The notes under the pieces are model-generated. The model did not search any database and was not told where the DNA came from. It worked only from the letters and a program-made list of their open reading frames with translations. DNA of 64,000 nucleotides from CAVVSD01 sp963750895 (GTDB taxonomy: Bacteria; Actinomycetota; Thermoleophilia; Solirubrobacterales; Solirubrobacteraceae): contig CAVVSD010000001.1 in assembly GCA_963750895.1 (NCBI GenBank), forward strand, positions 248,001-312,000, read 5' to 3'. Made by a program: the position numbers and the translations under genes. Positions 10,235 to 19,018 of the stretch are shown here, piece after piece; position 1 is the stretch's first letter; every line of letters starts with the position of its first letter.

Positions 10235-11254
10235 ATGCGCCGGCCGCCTCCGCACGTCTACTTCCTCGTCAGCGCCGTCTTCCACTACCTCGGCCCCGCG
10301 TTCGCCGTCCTCCTGTTCGCCCGCGTGGACGTGCTCGGCGTGGCGTGGCTGCGGGTCGTGTCGGCCGCCGTCGTGTTCGCGCTCTGGCGGCGCCCGCGGC
10401 GCGTGTCGCGGCTGCTCGTCGCCTGGGGCTGCGTGCTCGCGGCGATGAACTGCTGCTTCTACCTCGCCATCGACCGCCTGCCGCTCAGCACCGTCGCGGC
10501 GATCGAGTTCCTCCCGGTGGTGCTCCTGGCCGCCATCGGGGCGCGCACTCCGCGCAACGCCGTCGCGCTCGCGCTCGCCGCACCGGGCGTCCTGCTGCTG
10601 ACCGGCGTGCATCTGGGTGCCGGGGTGACGGCGCTGGCGCTGGCCGGGGCGAACGCCGTCCTGTTCGCCGTCTACATCGTGCTCGCCGATCGTGTGGCCA
10701 AGGAGGAGGGCGTGTCCGGGGTCGACGGCCTCGCGGCCTCCATGCTCGTGGCGGCCGTCGTCATCACGCCGATGGCGGGCTGGGCGGCGGTGCCGGCGTT
10801 CGACGACCCGGTGGCGATCGTCGCCGGCATCGGCGTGGGGCTCTGCTCGTCGGTGATCCCCTACGTCGCCGACCAGCTCGCGCTGGCCCGTCTGCCGCGC
10901 GCGACGTACGCGCTCATGGTGTCGCTGCTGCCCGCGACGGCGACGGTCATCGGGATCGTGGTCCTGACCCAGGTGCCGTCGGCGCGCGAGGTCGCGGGGG
11001 TCGCGCTCGTCGTGGCCGGCGTGGCGCTGCACCGCCCGGCAGCGACGATCCCGGGTCAGGCGAAGGGGACGCGGATGAGCCGGTCGTCGTCGCCGGACGG
11101 GTCGCCGCGGCCGTCGCGGTTGCTCGTCGTGAGCCAGAGCGCGTCGCCCGACGGATCGACCGCCACGGTGCGGATGCGTCCGAACTCGCCCTCGAGCAGC
11201 GACTCGGGCTCACCCAGCTTGTCGCCCTCCACCGGGATCCGCCAGAGGCGCTGA
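10235..11254 (+). CDS. EamA/RhtA-family metabolite exporter
   Basis: A multi-helix DMT-superfamily transporter. Hydrophobic segments run through the first 270 residues, with the family pattern of two five-helix repeats (FLVSAVFHYLGPAFAVLLFA; NCCFYLAIDRLPLSTVAAIE; SSVIPYVADQLALARLPRA). RhtA-like members export threonine, homoserine or other small metabolites. It diverges from the Lrp-type regulator, which fits amino-acid export. The domain ends near residue 272 (VAGVALHRPA). The remaining roughly 65 residues are Ser/Pro/Arg-rich and run antisense through the 3' end of the convergent dehydrogenase gene (199 bp overlap), so they are probably a by-product of a missing stop codon. Confidence 0.85.
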   Translation: MRRPPPHVYFLVSAVFHYLGPAFAVLLFARVDVLGVAWLRVVSAAVVFALWRRPRRVSRLLVAWGCVLAAMNCCFYLAIDRLPLSTVAAIEFLPVVLLAAIGARTPRNAVALALAAPGVLLLTGVHLGAGVTALALAGANAVLFAVYIVLADRVAKEEGVSGVDGLAASMLVAAVVITPMAGWAAVPAFDDPVAIVAGIGVGLCSSVIPYVADQLALARLPRATYALMVSLLPATATVIGIVVLTQVPSAREVAGVALVVAGVALHRPAATIPGQAKGTRMSRSSSPDGSPRPSRLLVVSQSASPDGSTATVRMRPNSPSSSDSGSPSLSPSTGIRQRR

Positions 11255-12171
11255 CCGCGCAGCGCGCCGACCCACAGGTGGCCGCGCGCGTAGGCCAGCC
11301 CGCTGGGGGAGGCCTCCGAGGTCGGCCAGGTCACGAGCGGGTTCGTGTACTTGCCGCCCTGCGTGTCACCCTCGCCCTCGACCTCGGGCCAGCCGTAGTT
11401 CTTGCCCTTCTCGATGAGGTTGACCTCGTCGAAGGTGTTCTCGCCGAACTCGCTCGCCCACAGCCGACCGTCGTCGTCCCAGTCCAGGCCCTGGACGTTG
11501 CGGTGGCCCAGCGTCCAGTACGGGTTGCCCTTGACGGGGTTGTCGTCCGGGATCGAGCCGTCGGGATCGATGCGCAGGATCTTGCCGCCCGGGTTGGCCG
11601 GGTCCTGCGAGCGGCTGCCCTCGAGCCCGTCGCCGGTCGTGACGTACAGCTTGCCGTCGGGGCCGAACGCCAGCCGCCCGCCGTCGTGGTTCGTGGAGCG
11701 GTAGATGCCGGTGACGATCGGCGTCTCGTCCCCGTCGAGGCTGAAGTGGACGACCCGGTTGTCCTCCGCGCCCGTGTAGTACGCGTAGACCTGCTTGTCC
11801 TCGGCGTAGTCGGGCGAGACCGCGAGGCCGAGCAGGCCGCCCTCGCCGATGTCCTTGTCGACGCCGGGGAGCTCCTTGACGACGACCGGCTTGCCGCCGT
11901 CCTTGGGCACGCGCAGGATGCGCCCGGTGGTGCGCTCGCCCACGAGCAGGTCGCCGTCCGGGAGGAACGCCAGGCCCCACGGGACCTGCAGCCCGGTGGC
12001 CACGACCTCTGGCTTGCCGAGCTCCGCCGAGGTCGAGCCCGACTCCGCCGGCTGGGTGGACGTCGTGGCCGGCTGGGTGTCCGTCGCGCCGTCGGAGTCG
12101 TCGCCCCCGCCGCACCCGACGAGCGCGAGCGCGGCGGCTGCTGCCAGCAGCGCGAGAGGGCGGCGTATCAA
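11056..12171 (-). CDS. PQQ-dependent aldose sugar dehydrogenase-like lipoprotein
   Basis: A 371-residue protein with a lipoprotein signal (LALLAAAAALALVGC, lipobox Cys20) and a Ser/Thr-rich spacer to about residue 50. A GSDH-type six-bladed beta-propeller follows (VPWGLAFLPDGDLLVGER; EGGLLGLAVSPDYAED; HDGGRLAFGPDGKLYVTTGD; GHRNVQGLDWD). The His in GHRN corresponds to the catalytic base of soluble PQQ aldose dehydrogenases such as E. coli YliI/Asd. It should oxidise sugars at the outer face of the membrane if PQQ is available. A closely related paralogue lies four bases upstream on the same strand, so the pair probably arose by tandem duplication. Confidence 0.88.
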   Translation of the reverse strand: MIRRPLALLAAAAALALVGCGGGDDSDGATDTQPATTSTQPAESGSTSAELGKPEVVATGLQVPWGLAFLPDGDLLVGERTTGRILRVPKDGGKPVVVKELPGVDKDIGEGGLLGLAVSPDYAEDKQVYAYYTGAEDNRVVHFSLDGDETPIVTGIYRSTNHDGGRLAFGPDGKLYVTTGDGLEGSRSQDPANPGGKILRIDPDGSIPDDNPVKGNPYWTLGHRNVQGLDWDDDGRLWASEFGENTFDEVNLIEKGKNYGWPEVEGEGDTQGGKYTNPLVTWPTSEASPSGLAYARGHLWVGALRGQRLWRIPVEGDKLGEPESLLEGEFGRIRTVAVDPSGDALWLTTSNRDGRGDPSGDDDRLIRVPFA

Positions 12172-12175
12172 CGCG

Positions 12176-13243
12176 CTACCGGATCGAGACGCGAAGGATG
12201 CGGTCGTCGCCCGAGCGGGCCGAGCCGTAGCCGTCGCGGTTGCTCGTGCTGAACCACAGCGACCGCCCGCCAGGCGCGCGGACCACGGTGCGGATCCGCC
12301 CGTAGCGACCCTCGAAGATCGAGGCGGGCGACCCTGCGCTCGCGCCGTTCAGCGGGACCTGCCACATGCGCTGCCCGCGCAGCGCGCCGACGTAGAGCGT
12401 GCTGCCGACGACGGCGTCACCGCTGGGCGAGGCCTCCGACGGGCTCCACGTGACGAGCGGATTGGTGTACCTGCCGCCCTGCGTGTCCCCGTCGCCCTCG
12501 ACGTTGGGCCAGCCGTAGTTGTTGCCCTTCGCGATGAGGTTGACCTCGTCCCTGGTGTCCTGGCCGAACTCCGTCGCCCACAGGCGGCCCGAGCTGTCCC
12601 AGCTCAGGCCCTGCACGTTGCGGTGGCCGAGCGACCAGACCGGCGAGCCGAAGGGGTTGTCGCCCGGGACCGACCCGTCCGGGTTCACGCGGAGGATCTT
12701 GCCGTTGAGCGAGCTGCGGTCCTGCGAGCTCTGCCGGTTGCCGGCGTCGCCGGTGCCGATGTAGAGCTTGCCGTCGGGGCCGAACGCGATGCGACCGCCG
12801 TTGTGGTTGCCGGCGCGGTTGATGCCGGAGATGACGGTGCGGGAGCGGCCGCCGAGCTGGAAGCGCACGACGCGGTTGTCACGCGAGCTCGTGTAGTAGG
12901 CGTACACGAGCCGGTCGCGCGAGTAGGTCGGCGAGACCGCGATCCCGAGCAGGCCGCCCTCGCCGAAGTTCTTGGCGACGCCGGGGATGGTCTTGACCGT
13001 CCGGGCCGTGCCGCCGTTCTTGGGGACGCGCTTGATCCGCCCCGTCGCGCGCTCGGAGACGAGCGCGTCGCCGTTGGGCAGGAACGCGATGCCCCAGGGG
13101 ACGTTGAGTCCCGAGGCCACGACGCGCGGGGACCCCAGCGCTGCCGTGCTCGCGGTCGGATGGTCTGCGGCCTTCGTGGCCGTCGGCGCCGCCAGGACCG
13201 CGAGTCCGGCGACGATGGCGAATGCGATGCGTCGTGCGGGCAT
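12176..13243 (-). CDS. Secreted PQQ-dependent aldose sugar dehydrogenase-like protein
   Basis: A 355-residue paralogue of the next gene, from the ATG at 13243. A classical signal peptide (ARRIAFAIVAGLAVLAAP, then TATKAAD) replaces the lipobox of its neighbour, so this copy should be released rather than membrane-anchored. The propeller motifs are the same: VPWGIAFLPNGDALVSER, EGGLLGIAVSPTYSRD, NHNGGRIAFGPDGKLYIGTG and GHRNVQGLSWD, with the catalytic-type His present. Four bases separate it from the downstream paralogue, so they are likely co-transcribed. Different anchoring of two near-identical enzymes suggests a surface-bound and a free form of the same activity. Confidence 0.88.
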   Translation of the reverse strand: MPARRIAFAIVAGLAVLAAPTATKAADHPTASTAALGSPRVVASGLNVPWGIAFLPNGDALVSERATGRIKRVPKNGGTARTVKTIPGVAKNFGEGGLLGIAVSPTYSRDRLVYAYYTSSRDNRVVRFQLGGRSRTVISGINRAGNHNGGRIAFGPDGKLYIGTGDAGNRQSSQDRSSLNGKILRVNPDGSVPGDNPFGSPVWSLGHRNVQGLSWDSSGRLWATEFGQDTRDEVNLIAKGNNYGWPNVEGDGDTQGGRYTNPLVTWSPSEASPSGDAVVGSTLYVGALRGQRMWQVPLNGASAGSPASIFEGRYGRIRTVVRAPGGRSLWFSTSNRDGYGSARSGDDRILRVSIR

Positions 13244-13288
13244 GGGGGCTGACCCTAGCGGCGGGTTCCCGCGCTGCACGCCGCTTGG

Positions 13289-14161
13289 TCAGAGGTCGTT
13301 CGAGAAGGTGTCGCAGCTCGCGGGGTCACCTGAATCGAACCCGCGGCGGAACCATTTGGTGCGCTGCTCGGAGGATCCGTGCGTCCACGTCTCGGGGTTG
13401 ATCTGACCCGTCGCCTGGGACTGGATGCGGTCGTCGCCCACCGCCGCCGCGGCGGCGAGACCCTCCTCGAGATCGCCGCTCTCGAGCAGGCCGCGCTCGT
13501 ACGTCGAGTGGCCCCAGACGCCGGCCAGGCAGTCCGCCTGCAGCTCGGTGCGGACCGACAGCTCGTTCGCCTGGCCGCGGTCCGCGCGCTTGGCGCGGTC
13601 GACCTGGGCGAAGATCCCGGTGACGTTCTGGACGTGATGGCCGATCTCGTGCGCGACGACGTAGGCCTGCGCGAAGTCACCTGGCGCGCGGAAGCGCTGA
13701 TCGAGGTCCCGGAAGAACGCGACGTCCAGGTAGACCTGCTGGTCGGCCGGGCAGTAGAACGGGCCGACGTCGGAGGTCGCGTTGCCGCAGCCGGTCTGGA
13801 CCACGCCGGTGAAGACGTTCACGGTCGTGACCCGGTAGCCGGTGCCGCCCGCCTGGTTGAAGCGAGCCGCCCAGAAGTCGTTGATGTCGCCGGTGACGAA
13901 GCGCAGGAAGTCCACGAGGTCGTTCGACGTGCTCGGGGCGCCGGGCACCGCCTCCTCGGCCGACCCCTGCGGCGCCTGCGGGAACTGGTCGAACGGGCTG
14001 TTGTAGTTGATCCCGCCCCCGGCGAAGACGCCGAGCAGCGCGAGGATCCCGACGACGATGCCGATGAGCCCTCCGCCGCCGACGGCACCGCCCATCGCCT
14101 TGCCGCGACGGGTCGAGGGGACGACGCGGATGTCGTCGCGCTTGGGCTTCGGTAGACGCAC
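13289..14161 (-). CDS. Neutral zinc metallopeptidase, YpfJ/KPN_02809 family
   Basis: A 290-residue membrane-anchored protein from a GTG start. A basic N-terminus (KPKRDDIRVVPSTRRG) precedes a Gly-rich transmembrane segment at about 24-49 (GGGLIGIVVGILALLGVFAG). The extracytoplasmic domain carries the family's FWAARFNQAGGTGYR and CGNATSDVGPFYCPADQ. The zinc motif HEIGHH follows (AYVVAHEIGHHVQNVTGI), and ELQADCLAGVW contributes the further acidic ligand. Length and motif order match the YpfJ family, whose physiological substrate is unknown. It is followed on the same strand by no related gene. Confidence 0.9.
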   Translation of the reverse strand: MRLPKPKRDDIRVVPSTRRGKAMGGAVGGGGLIGIVVGILALLGVFAGGGINYNSPFDQFPQAPQGSAEEAVPGAPSTSNDLVDFLRFVTGDINDFWAARFNQAGGTGYRVTTVNVFTGVVQTGCGNATSDVGPFYCPADQQVYLDVAFFRDLDQRFRAPGDFAQAYVVAHEIGHHVQNVTGIFAQVDRAKRADRGQANELSVRTELQADCLAGVWGHSTYERGLLESGDLEEGLAAAAAVGDDRIQSQATGQINPETWTHGSSEQRTKWFRRGFDSGDPASCDTFSNDL

Positions 14162-14175
14162 GGCGAGGAAGTGTC

Positions 14176-15333
14176 CTACAAGCCGGGCGGATGGCGAGCG
14201 ACGAAGCCCGCCGTGCTGCGCATCGCGCTGCTCCAGCGCGTGCCGCCGCCGCGCAGCGCGCTGGTGTCGTAGCGGCGTCCGTCGACGATCATGAAGGCGT
14301 GGCCGCCGTTCGCGTAGACCGTGATCCGGCGGCCCGGACCGGCGTCGCCCCAGCTCATGAAGCCGCCCGACGTCAGCGAGCCGTTCACGAGGCCGGCGGC
14401 CGCGAGCGCGTAGCTCAGCGAGCCCGAGCAGTCGTAGCCGCCGGAGGCGCTGCCGCCGTGCCCGCCGCCCCAGACGTAGGGCGTGGTGGCGATCTGGTTG
14501 GCGGCCGCGACGACCTTCGCGATCGCGTCGTCGCCCTGCGCGGGCGGGCCGCCCGGCGCGGGCGCCGGCGGCGCCTGGTCGGTCGCGCCCTGTGAGCCGC
14601 TGTTGCGCAGCGCGTCAGCGGCCTGCTGGCGCTCGAGGCTGGCGATGCGTGCGCGGACCGTCGCGAGGCGCGACTGGGCGCCGCGGCGGCGCGCGAGCTG
14701 CGACGCCTGCTTGCGCAGCAGTGCGTTGCGCAGGACGTTCGCCTGCGAGCGGTCGTCGCTCGCCTGCTTGGCGAGCTTGATGAGCTTGAGCCGCAGCTGG
14801 GCGAGGTCCTTCGTCTGCGACGCGACCGCCAGGCGGGCGCGGCGGGTGTCGCGGAGGATCGTCGCGTTGCGGTCCGAGATGTCGCGCAGGAACCGCAGCT
14901 GGGACAGCAGGTCGTCGAAGCCCTTCGCCTCGACGGCGACGCCGAGGAGGTCGGGCGTCGGCGTCTTGTACGCGGCGACGAGGTTCGTGGCCAGGGTCTT
15001 CTGGTACTCCGCCGCGTTGCGCTCGAGGCGCGTGAGGCGCACGCGGGCGGCGATGAGCCTGTCCTGCGTGTCCTGCGCCTGCTGCTGGCGACGCTGGACG
15101 CGGGCGTCGAGCACCGCGAGGCGGTTCTCGGCGTCGGCGATCCCCTCGGCCGTCGCGGCGATCTTGCGGCTCTCCGCCCGGACGGCCGCCCGGAGCTGTG
15201 CCGCGGTCGCCTCCTGCCCCGCGATCGTCTGCCCGCTCGCGGTGCCGCCCGTCAGCAGGGCGACCGAGACGGCGGCGACGGCGAGCAGCGACGCGGCGGC
15301 TGCGAGCTTCAGGCGGAACGAGGAGAAGGTCAT
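14176..15333 (-). CDS. Secreted coiled-coil NlpC/P60-type peptidoglycan hydrolase
   Basis: A 385-residue protein with a signal peptide (KLAAAASLLAVAAVSVALL). A long alpha-helical coiled coil covers about 40-240 (VQRRQQQAQDTQDRLIAARV; LARRRGAQSRLATVRARIAS), then a Pro/Ala/Gly linker. The C-terminal catalytic domain has TTPYVWGGGHGG, GGYDCSGSLSYALA with the nucleophile Cys, and NGGHAFMIVDGRRYDTS with the catalytic His. The coiled coil plus NlpC/P60 layout is that of RipA/CwlO-type DL-endopeptidases, which cut cell-wall stem peptides and are often controlled by FtsEX-like partners. The partner is not in this window. Confidence 0.85.
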   Translation of the reverse strand: MTFSSFRLKLAAAASLLAVAAVSVALLTGGTASGQTIAGQEATAAQLRAAVRAESRKIAATAEGIADAENRLAVLDARVQRRQQQAQDTQDRLIAARVRLTRLERNAAEYQKTLATNLVAAYKTPTPDLLGVAVEAKGFDDLLSQLRFLRDISDRNATILRDTRRARLAVASQTKDLAQLRLKLIKLAKQASDDRSQANVLRNALLRKQASQLARRRGAQSRLATVRARIASLERQQAADALRNSGSQGATDQAPPAPAPGGPPAQGDDAIAKVVAAANQIATTPYVWGGGHGGSASGGYDCSGSLSYALAAAGLVNGSLTSGGFMSWGDAGPGRRITVYANGGHAFMIVDGRRYDTSALRGGGTRWSSAMRSTAGFVARHPPGL

Positions 15334-15398
15334 GAACGGGGCGGGCCGGAACGTAGTGCGCCTCGGACGGGATCCCTCCCGCTGCAAGGGATCGTGCA

Positions 15399-15857
15399 TC
15401 AGACGCTCAGCTCGAACTGCTCGTCGCCGACGAGGGCCACGAGCGGCTCCCCGCCGCGAGCGGCCAGGCCGAGCGGGGTCTCGGGGTCGATGGTCTCGAA
15501 GTCGGCCGCCGCGATCGACCGGCCGCCGAGGATCGAGGCGATGTCGCGCAGCGCCCGACCGAGCATCTCGATGCCGCCGGGCGGCGCCGCGACCGTGCCC
15601 GCGACGGGGTCGGCCTGGATGCCGGGGATCTGGCGCACCTCGGGCAGCGGAGGGACGGGCGTGGCGAGCTGCGCCCCATGGGCGAGCTCCTCGCGCTCCC
15701 CGTCCTCGGTGACGCTGATCGGGGCCAGGCGGGCGCACTCGACGACCGCCGGCTCGCGATCGTCGCCACGATCGACGAGGAGGCCGACCCGCAGTGCTCC
15801 GGACTGGTGCAGGAACTCCCGTGCCAGCCCGACGGCCTGCTCGACCTCCGGACTCAT
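15399..15857 (-). CDS. Hypothetical protein
   Basis: A 152-residue acidic protein from the ATG at 15857 (MSPEVEQAVGLAREFLHQSG). An ATG ten codons upstream is also in frame. It has an alternating-hydrophobic middle (GLLVDRGDDREPAVVECARL), a Pro-rich stretch near residue 70, and a conserved-looking end (FETIDPETPLGLAARGGEPL, VALVGDEQFELSV). No signal peptide, membrane segment or known motif was recognised. It diverges from the receiver-GGDEF-EAL gene across about 130 bp, so the two might share control. Confidence 0.55.
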   Translation of the reverse strand: MSPEVEQAVGLAREFLHQSGALRVGLLVDRGDDREPAVVECARLAPISVTEDGEREELAHGAQLATPVPPLPEVRQIPGIQADPVAGTVAAPPGGIEMLGRALRDIASILGGRSIAAADFETIDPETPLGLAARGGEPLVALVGDEQFELSV

Positions 15858-15984
15858 CCGAGGGCAGGATAGAGCTCCGTCGTACATCCGTCCCGCAATC
15901 GACGATGATCCGAACTCCGGTGCGATGATGACGACAGTCATGCGGCGTCCGTCGACCATCAGCACGAACGGCGCGTCGGACGTG

Positions 15985-17661
15985 ATGCTCCGGGTCCTCG
16001 TCATCGAGCCCGACGGCCCCTCGCAGGCCGCCCGCACGCTGCTCGCGCACGCGGGGAGAGGACGCTTCGTCGTCGCCCACGCGTCCGGTGTGCCCGACGG
16101 GATCGCGTGGCTCGGCGAGCACGTCGCCGACTGCGTCCTGCTCGACCTCGGCGTGCCCGGCGAGGCCCTCGACGGGCTCGCGCGCCTGCGCGCCGCAGCG
16201 TTCGACGCGCCCGTGCTCGTGCTCTCCGGTCCGGACCAGGACGAACTCGGCGCCCGGGCCGTGCACGAAGGCGCCCAGGACCACCTCGTGAAGGGCCAGG
16301 TCGACGCGCGCGGTCTTGCGCGCGCCATCGGCTACGCGATCGAGCGGTCGCGCGCGCAGGTCGCGCTCGCCCACCAGGCGCTGCACGACCCGCTCACCGG
16401 GCTCGCGAACCGCGCGCTGTTCGAGGACCGGCTGCGCCAGGCACTGGCCCGCTCGCGCCGCCACGGCGTCGCGTCGGCGGTGCTCTTCTGCGACCTCGAC
16501 CGCTTCAAGGACGTCAACGACCGCCTCGGCCACGCCGCGGGCGACCAGCTGCTCGTCGCGGTCGCCGGGCGCATCGCCGGCGTCCTGCGCACCCAGGACA
16601 CGGCGGCGCGCATCGGGGGCGACGAGTTCGCGATCCTCTGCGAGGACGTCAACGGCACCCACCACGCGCTGGCCATCGCCGAGCGGCTGCTCGACGAGCT
16701 CCGGGCCCCGTTCCCCGGCGTCCAGGACATCCCGGTCACCGCGTCGATCGGCCTCTCGATCGCCCACGAGGGCACCGAGCGCCCGGAGGCGCTGCTCCGC
16801 GAGGCGGACGCTGCCATGTACCGCGCGAAGGACCGCGGCGGTGGCGTCGCGGAGCTCTACGACGACGCGATGCGCGGCCGCGCCGCGCGGCGCATCGAGC
16901 TGCAGGACGCGCTGCGCCGCGGGCTCGAGCGCGGCGAGATGCGCCTGCACTACCAGCCGCGGGTGCGTCTGGCGACCGGGGAGATCGTCGGCGTCGAGGC
17001 GCTCGTGCGCTGGCAGCACCCGGAGCGCGGCCTCCTGTCACCGGCCCAGTTCCTGCCCCTCGCGGAGGAGAGCGGCCTGATCGCGCCGCTCGGCACGTGG
17101 GTCATCGAGGAGTCCTGCCGGCAGGCCGCGCGCTGGGCCGACGCCCGTCACGGCGCGCCGCTGGGCGTCGCCGTGAACCTCACCGCCCGCGAGTGCGCGC
17201 AGCCCGACCTCCTGAGCATCGTGCGCGGCGCCGTCGACCGGTCCGGGATCGATCCGTCCGGGCTGCGCCTGGAGATGACCGAGGCCGCCGTGCTCAGCGA
17301 CTACGAGGCGAACCTCGCGGTGCTCGAGGAGCTCCGCGGGCTCGGGCTGTCCCTCGCGATCGACGACTTCGGCGCCGGGCCGTCCTCGCTCGCGGCGCTC
17401 CAGCAGCTCCCGGTCGACGTCGTCACGGTCGACCGCTCGCTCGTCGGCGGGATCGGCCGCGACGGGGACGGCGCGGCGATGCTCGGCGGGATCGTCGGCC
17501 TCGCCCATGCGCTCGGGCTCTCGATCGTCGCGGAGGGGATCGAGGCGATCGGCCAGGTCGACCGCCTGCGGGCGCTGGGCTGCGACGTGGGCCAGGGCTT
17601 CTTCTTCGCCCGCCCGGACGAGGCCGGGGCCCTCATGGGCCTGCTCGGCGCCCGTTCGTAG
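15985..17661 (+). CDS. Receiver-GGDEF-EAL protein (cyclic-di-GMP synthase/phosphodiesterase)
   Basis: A 558-residue protein from the ATG at 15985; in-frame ATGs at 15940, 15928 and 15925 are alternatives. An N-terminal receiver domain has Asp54 in CVLLDLGVPG and Lys in DHLVKG. The GGDEF domain carries an intact GGDEF at 211-215 (ARIGGDEFAIL). The EAL domain has EAL at 338-340 (GVEALVRWQHPERG), VNLTARE, EMTEAAVL, DDFGAG and VAEGIEAIG. The usual Lys before DRS is Thr (VTVDRSLV), so phosphodiesterase activity may be weakened. Phosphorylation of the receiver should set the balance between making and degrading c-di-GMP. No histidine kinase is adjacent. Confidence 0.92.
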   Translation: MLRVLVIEPDGPSQAARTLLAHAGRGRFVVAHASGVPDGIAWLGEHVADCVLLDLGVPGEALDGLARLRAAAFDAPVLVLSGPDQDELGARAVHEGAQDHLVKGQVDARGLARAIGYAIERSRAQVALAHQALHDPLTGLANRALFEDRLRQALARSRRHGVASAVLFCDLDRFKDVNDRLGHAAGDQLLVAVAGRIAGVLRTQDTAARIGGDEFAILCEDVNGTHHALAIAERLLDELRAPFPGVQDIPVTASIGLSIAHEGTERPEALLREADAAMYRAKDRGGGVAELYDDAMRGRAARRIELQDALRRGLERGEMRLHYQPRVRLATGEIVGVEALVRWQHPERGLLSPAQFLPLAEESGLIAPLGTWVIEESCRQAARWADARHGAPLGVAVNLTARECAQPDLLSIVRGAVDRSGIDPSGLRLEMTEAAVLSDYEANLAVLEELRGLGLSLAIDDFGAGPSSLAALQQLPVDVVTVDRSLVGGIGRDGDGAAMLGGIVGLAHALGLSIVAEGIEAIGQVDRLRALGCDVGQGFFFARPDEAGALMGLLGARS

Positions 17662-17670
17662 AATCGCCGG

Positions 17671-18387
17671 ATCGCCGACGACCTCGTCCTGCGCGGCCCC
17701 ACCCTGTCCCTGCGGATCCCGCGAGGGGACGACGCGCCGCGCCTCTTCGAGCTGGGATCGGACCCGGAGGTCACCCGCTGGTTCTCCTGGGGGCCGTACT
17801 CCGTGCAGGCCGAGGCCGAGGCCTACCTCGACCGGTTGCCGGGTCAGCGCGCGGAGGGCGAGCAGCTCGACCTCGCGCAGGACCACCACGAGGACGGCGT
17901 CATCGGCATCACCGGCCTGTCGGAGTTCTCGCGGCGCGACCGCCGCGCCATCGTCGGCACGTGGTTCGGCCGGCGGTGGTGGGGGACGGGGGCCAACCGC
18001 GAGTCCAAGGCGCTCCTGTGCCACCTCGGGTTCGAGGTCCTGGGGCTGGACCGGATCGGCTCCTACGCCAACGTCGAGCACGTCCGCTCGCAGCGGGCGC
18101 TCGAGGGCGTCGGCTTCCGCCGCGAGGGCATCCTGCGTGGCTGGCATCGCCACGGGGACCGCCTGCTCGACGTGGTGATCGTCGGGATGCTGCGCGACGA
18201 CTGGGAGCAGGGACCGCTGCGCGACGTGCCGGTCACGGTGACGGGGAGCGCCGCCCGGCGTTCGTGCTGCGCTGGTCGCGCCTGGCTTCCCAGGAGAAGC
18301 CGCGCACCGCCAGCACGATCCCGAGGACCGCCCACACCGCGATCACCGCGAGGTGGTCGAGGTTGTCGGAGAGCGGCTCGCCGGTGA
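17671..18387 (+). CDS. GNAT-family N-acetyltransferase (RimJ/RimL type) without a canonical start
   Basis: The GNAT fold is clear: LRIPRGDDAPRLFELGSDPE, GVIGITGLSEFSRRDRRA, IVGTWFGRRWWGTGANRESK (the acetyl-CoA loop region), VLGLDRIGSYANVEHVRSQR and GVGFRREGILRG. The conserved N-terminal part begins in frame directly behind the TAG of the GGDEF-EAL gene, with no ATG, GTG or TTG before 17803. The start is therefore a rare codon (ATC at 17671, or CTG further on), or the protein begins truncated at the GTG at 17803. The domain ends near 18215; the remaining Arg/Pro-rich tail runs antisense through the ABC permease gene for 155 bp and is probably not conserved. Confidence 0.75.
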   Translation: MADDLVLRGPTLSLRIPRGDDAPRLFELGSDPEVTRWFSWGPYSVQAEAEAYLDRLPGQRAEGEQLDLAQDHHEDGVIGITGLSEFSRRDRRAIVGTWFGRRWWGTGANRESKALLCHLGFEVLGLDRIGSYANVEHVRSQRALEGVGFRREGILRGWHRHGDRLLDVVIVGMLRDDWEQGPLRDVPVTVTGSAARRSCCAGRAWLPRRSRAPPARSRGPPTPRSPRGGRGCRRAARR

Positions 18388-19018
18388 CCATCGCGCTCGA
18401 CAGGCCGTCGATGAGGTGCGTCAGCGGCAGCGCGACGGCGACGTCGTGCAGGAACGTCGGGGCGTCCTCGGCGTCGTAGAAGACGCCGCTGAGGACGATG
18501 AGCGGCAGGAACACGGCGTTCGTGTACGCGGGCGCCGCGTCGAGGTTGGGGATGACGTGGGCCAGCGCGACCCCGAGCGACGCGAAGCACACGACGCCGG
18601 CGGCGACGAAGACCACGAGCTCGGGCACGTCCTTCGGCCAGCCGGTGCCGAAGAAGACGCGGCCGACGACCGTCACGAGCGTGACCTGCACGACCGTGTT
18701 GGTGATCGCGTGCATCGCGACCGCCGACAGGTACGCCCCGGACGGCAGCGGGGTGCCGCGCAGGCGCTTGAGGATGCCCTGCTCGCGCAGCGCGACGGTG
18801 TTCATCGCGAGCGCCACGAACGTCGTCGACACGATGCTCATCCCTGCGATGCCCGGGACGATGATGTCGAGGTCCTCCTGGGACCCCGAGAACACCGCGC
18901 CGAAGAGCGCGAGGAAGATGAGCGGCAGGGCGAAGTTGAAGAACGCCGCGCTCGGGTTGCGCCAGAACATCCGGCGCTCGAGGCGGTACTGGCGCCAGAC
19001 GAGCGCGGCCTCAGACAC
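18233..19018 (-). CDS. ABC-2 type exporter permease
   Basis: A 261-residue membrane protein with about six transmembrane segments (FFNFALPLIFLALFGAVFSG; AAGVVCFASLGVALAHVIPN; VFLPLIVLSGVFYDAEDAP; HLAVIAVWAVLGIVLAVRGF). Length and layout match ABC-2 permeases of drug or polymer exporters. Its ATG overlaps the end of the upstream ATPase gene by eight bases, so together they form a two-gene exporter. The substrate is unknown. The 3' end is overlapped by the tail of the convergent acetyltransferase gene. Confidence 0.9.
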   Translation of the reverse strand: MSEAALVWRQYRLERRMFWRNPSAAFFNFALPLIFLALFGAVFSGSQEDLDIIVPGIAGMSIVSTTFVALAMNTVALREQGILKRLRGTPLPSGAYLSAVAMHAITNTVVQVTLVTVVGRVFFGTGWPKDVPELVVFVAAGVVCFASLGVALAHVIPNLDAAPAYTNAVFLPLIVLSGVFYDAEDAPTFLHDVAVALPLTHLIDGLSSAMVTGEPLSDNLDHLAVIAVWAVLGIVLAVRGFSWEARRDQRSTNAGRRSPSP

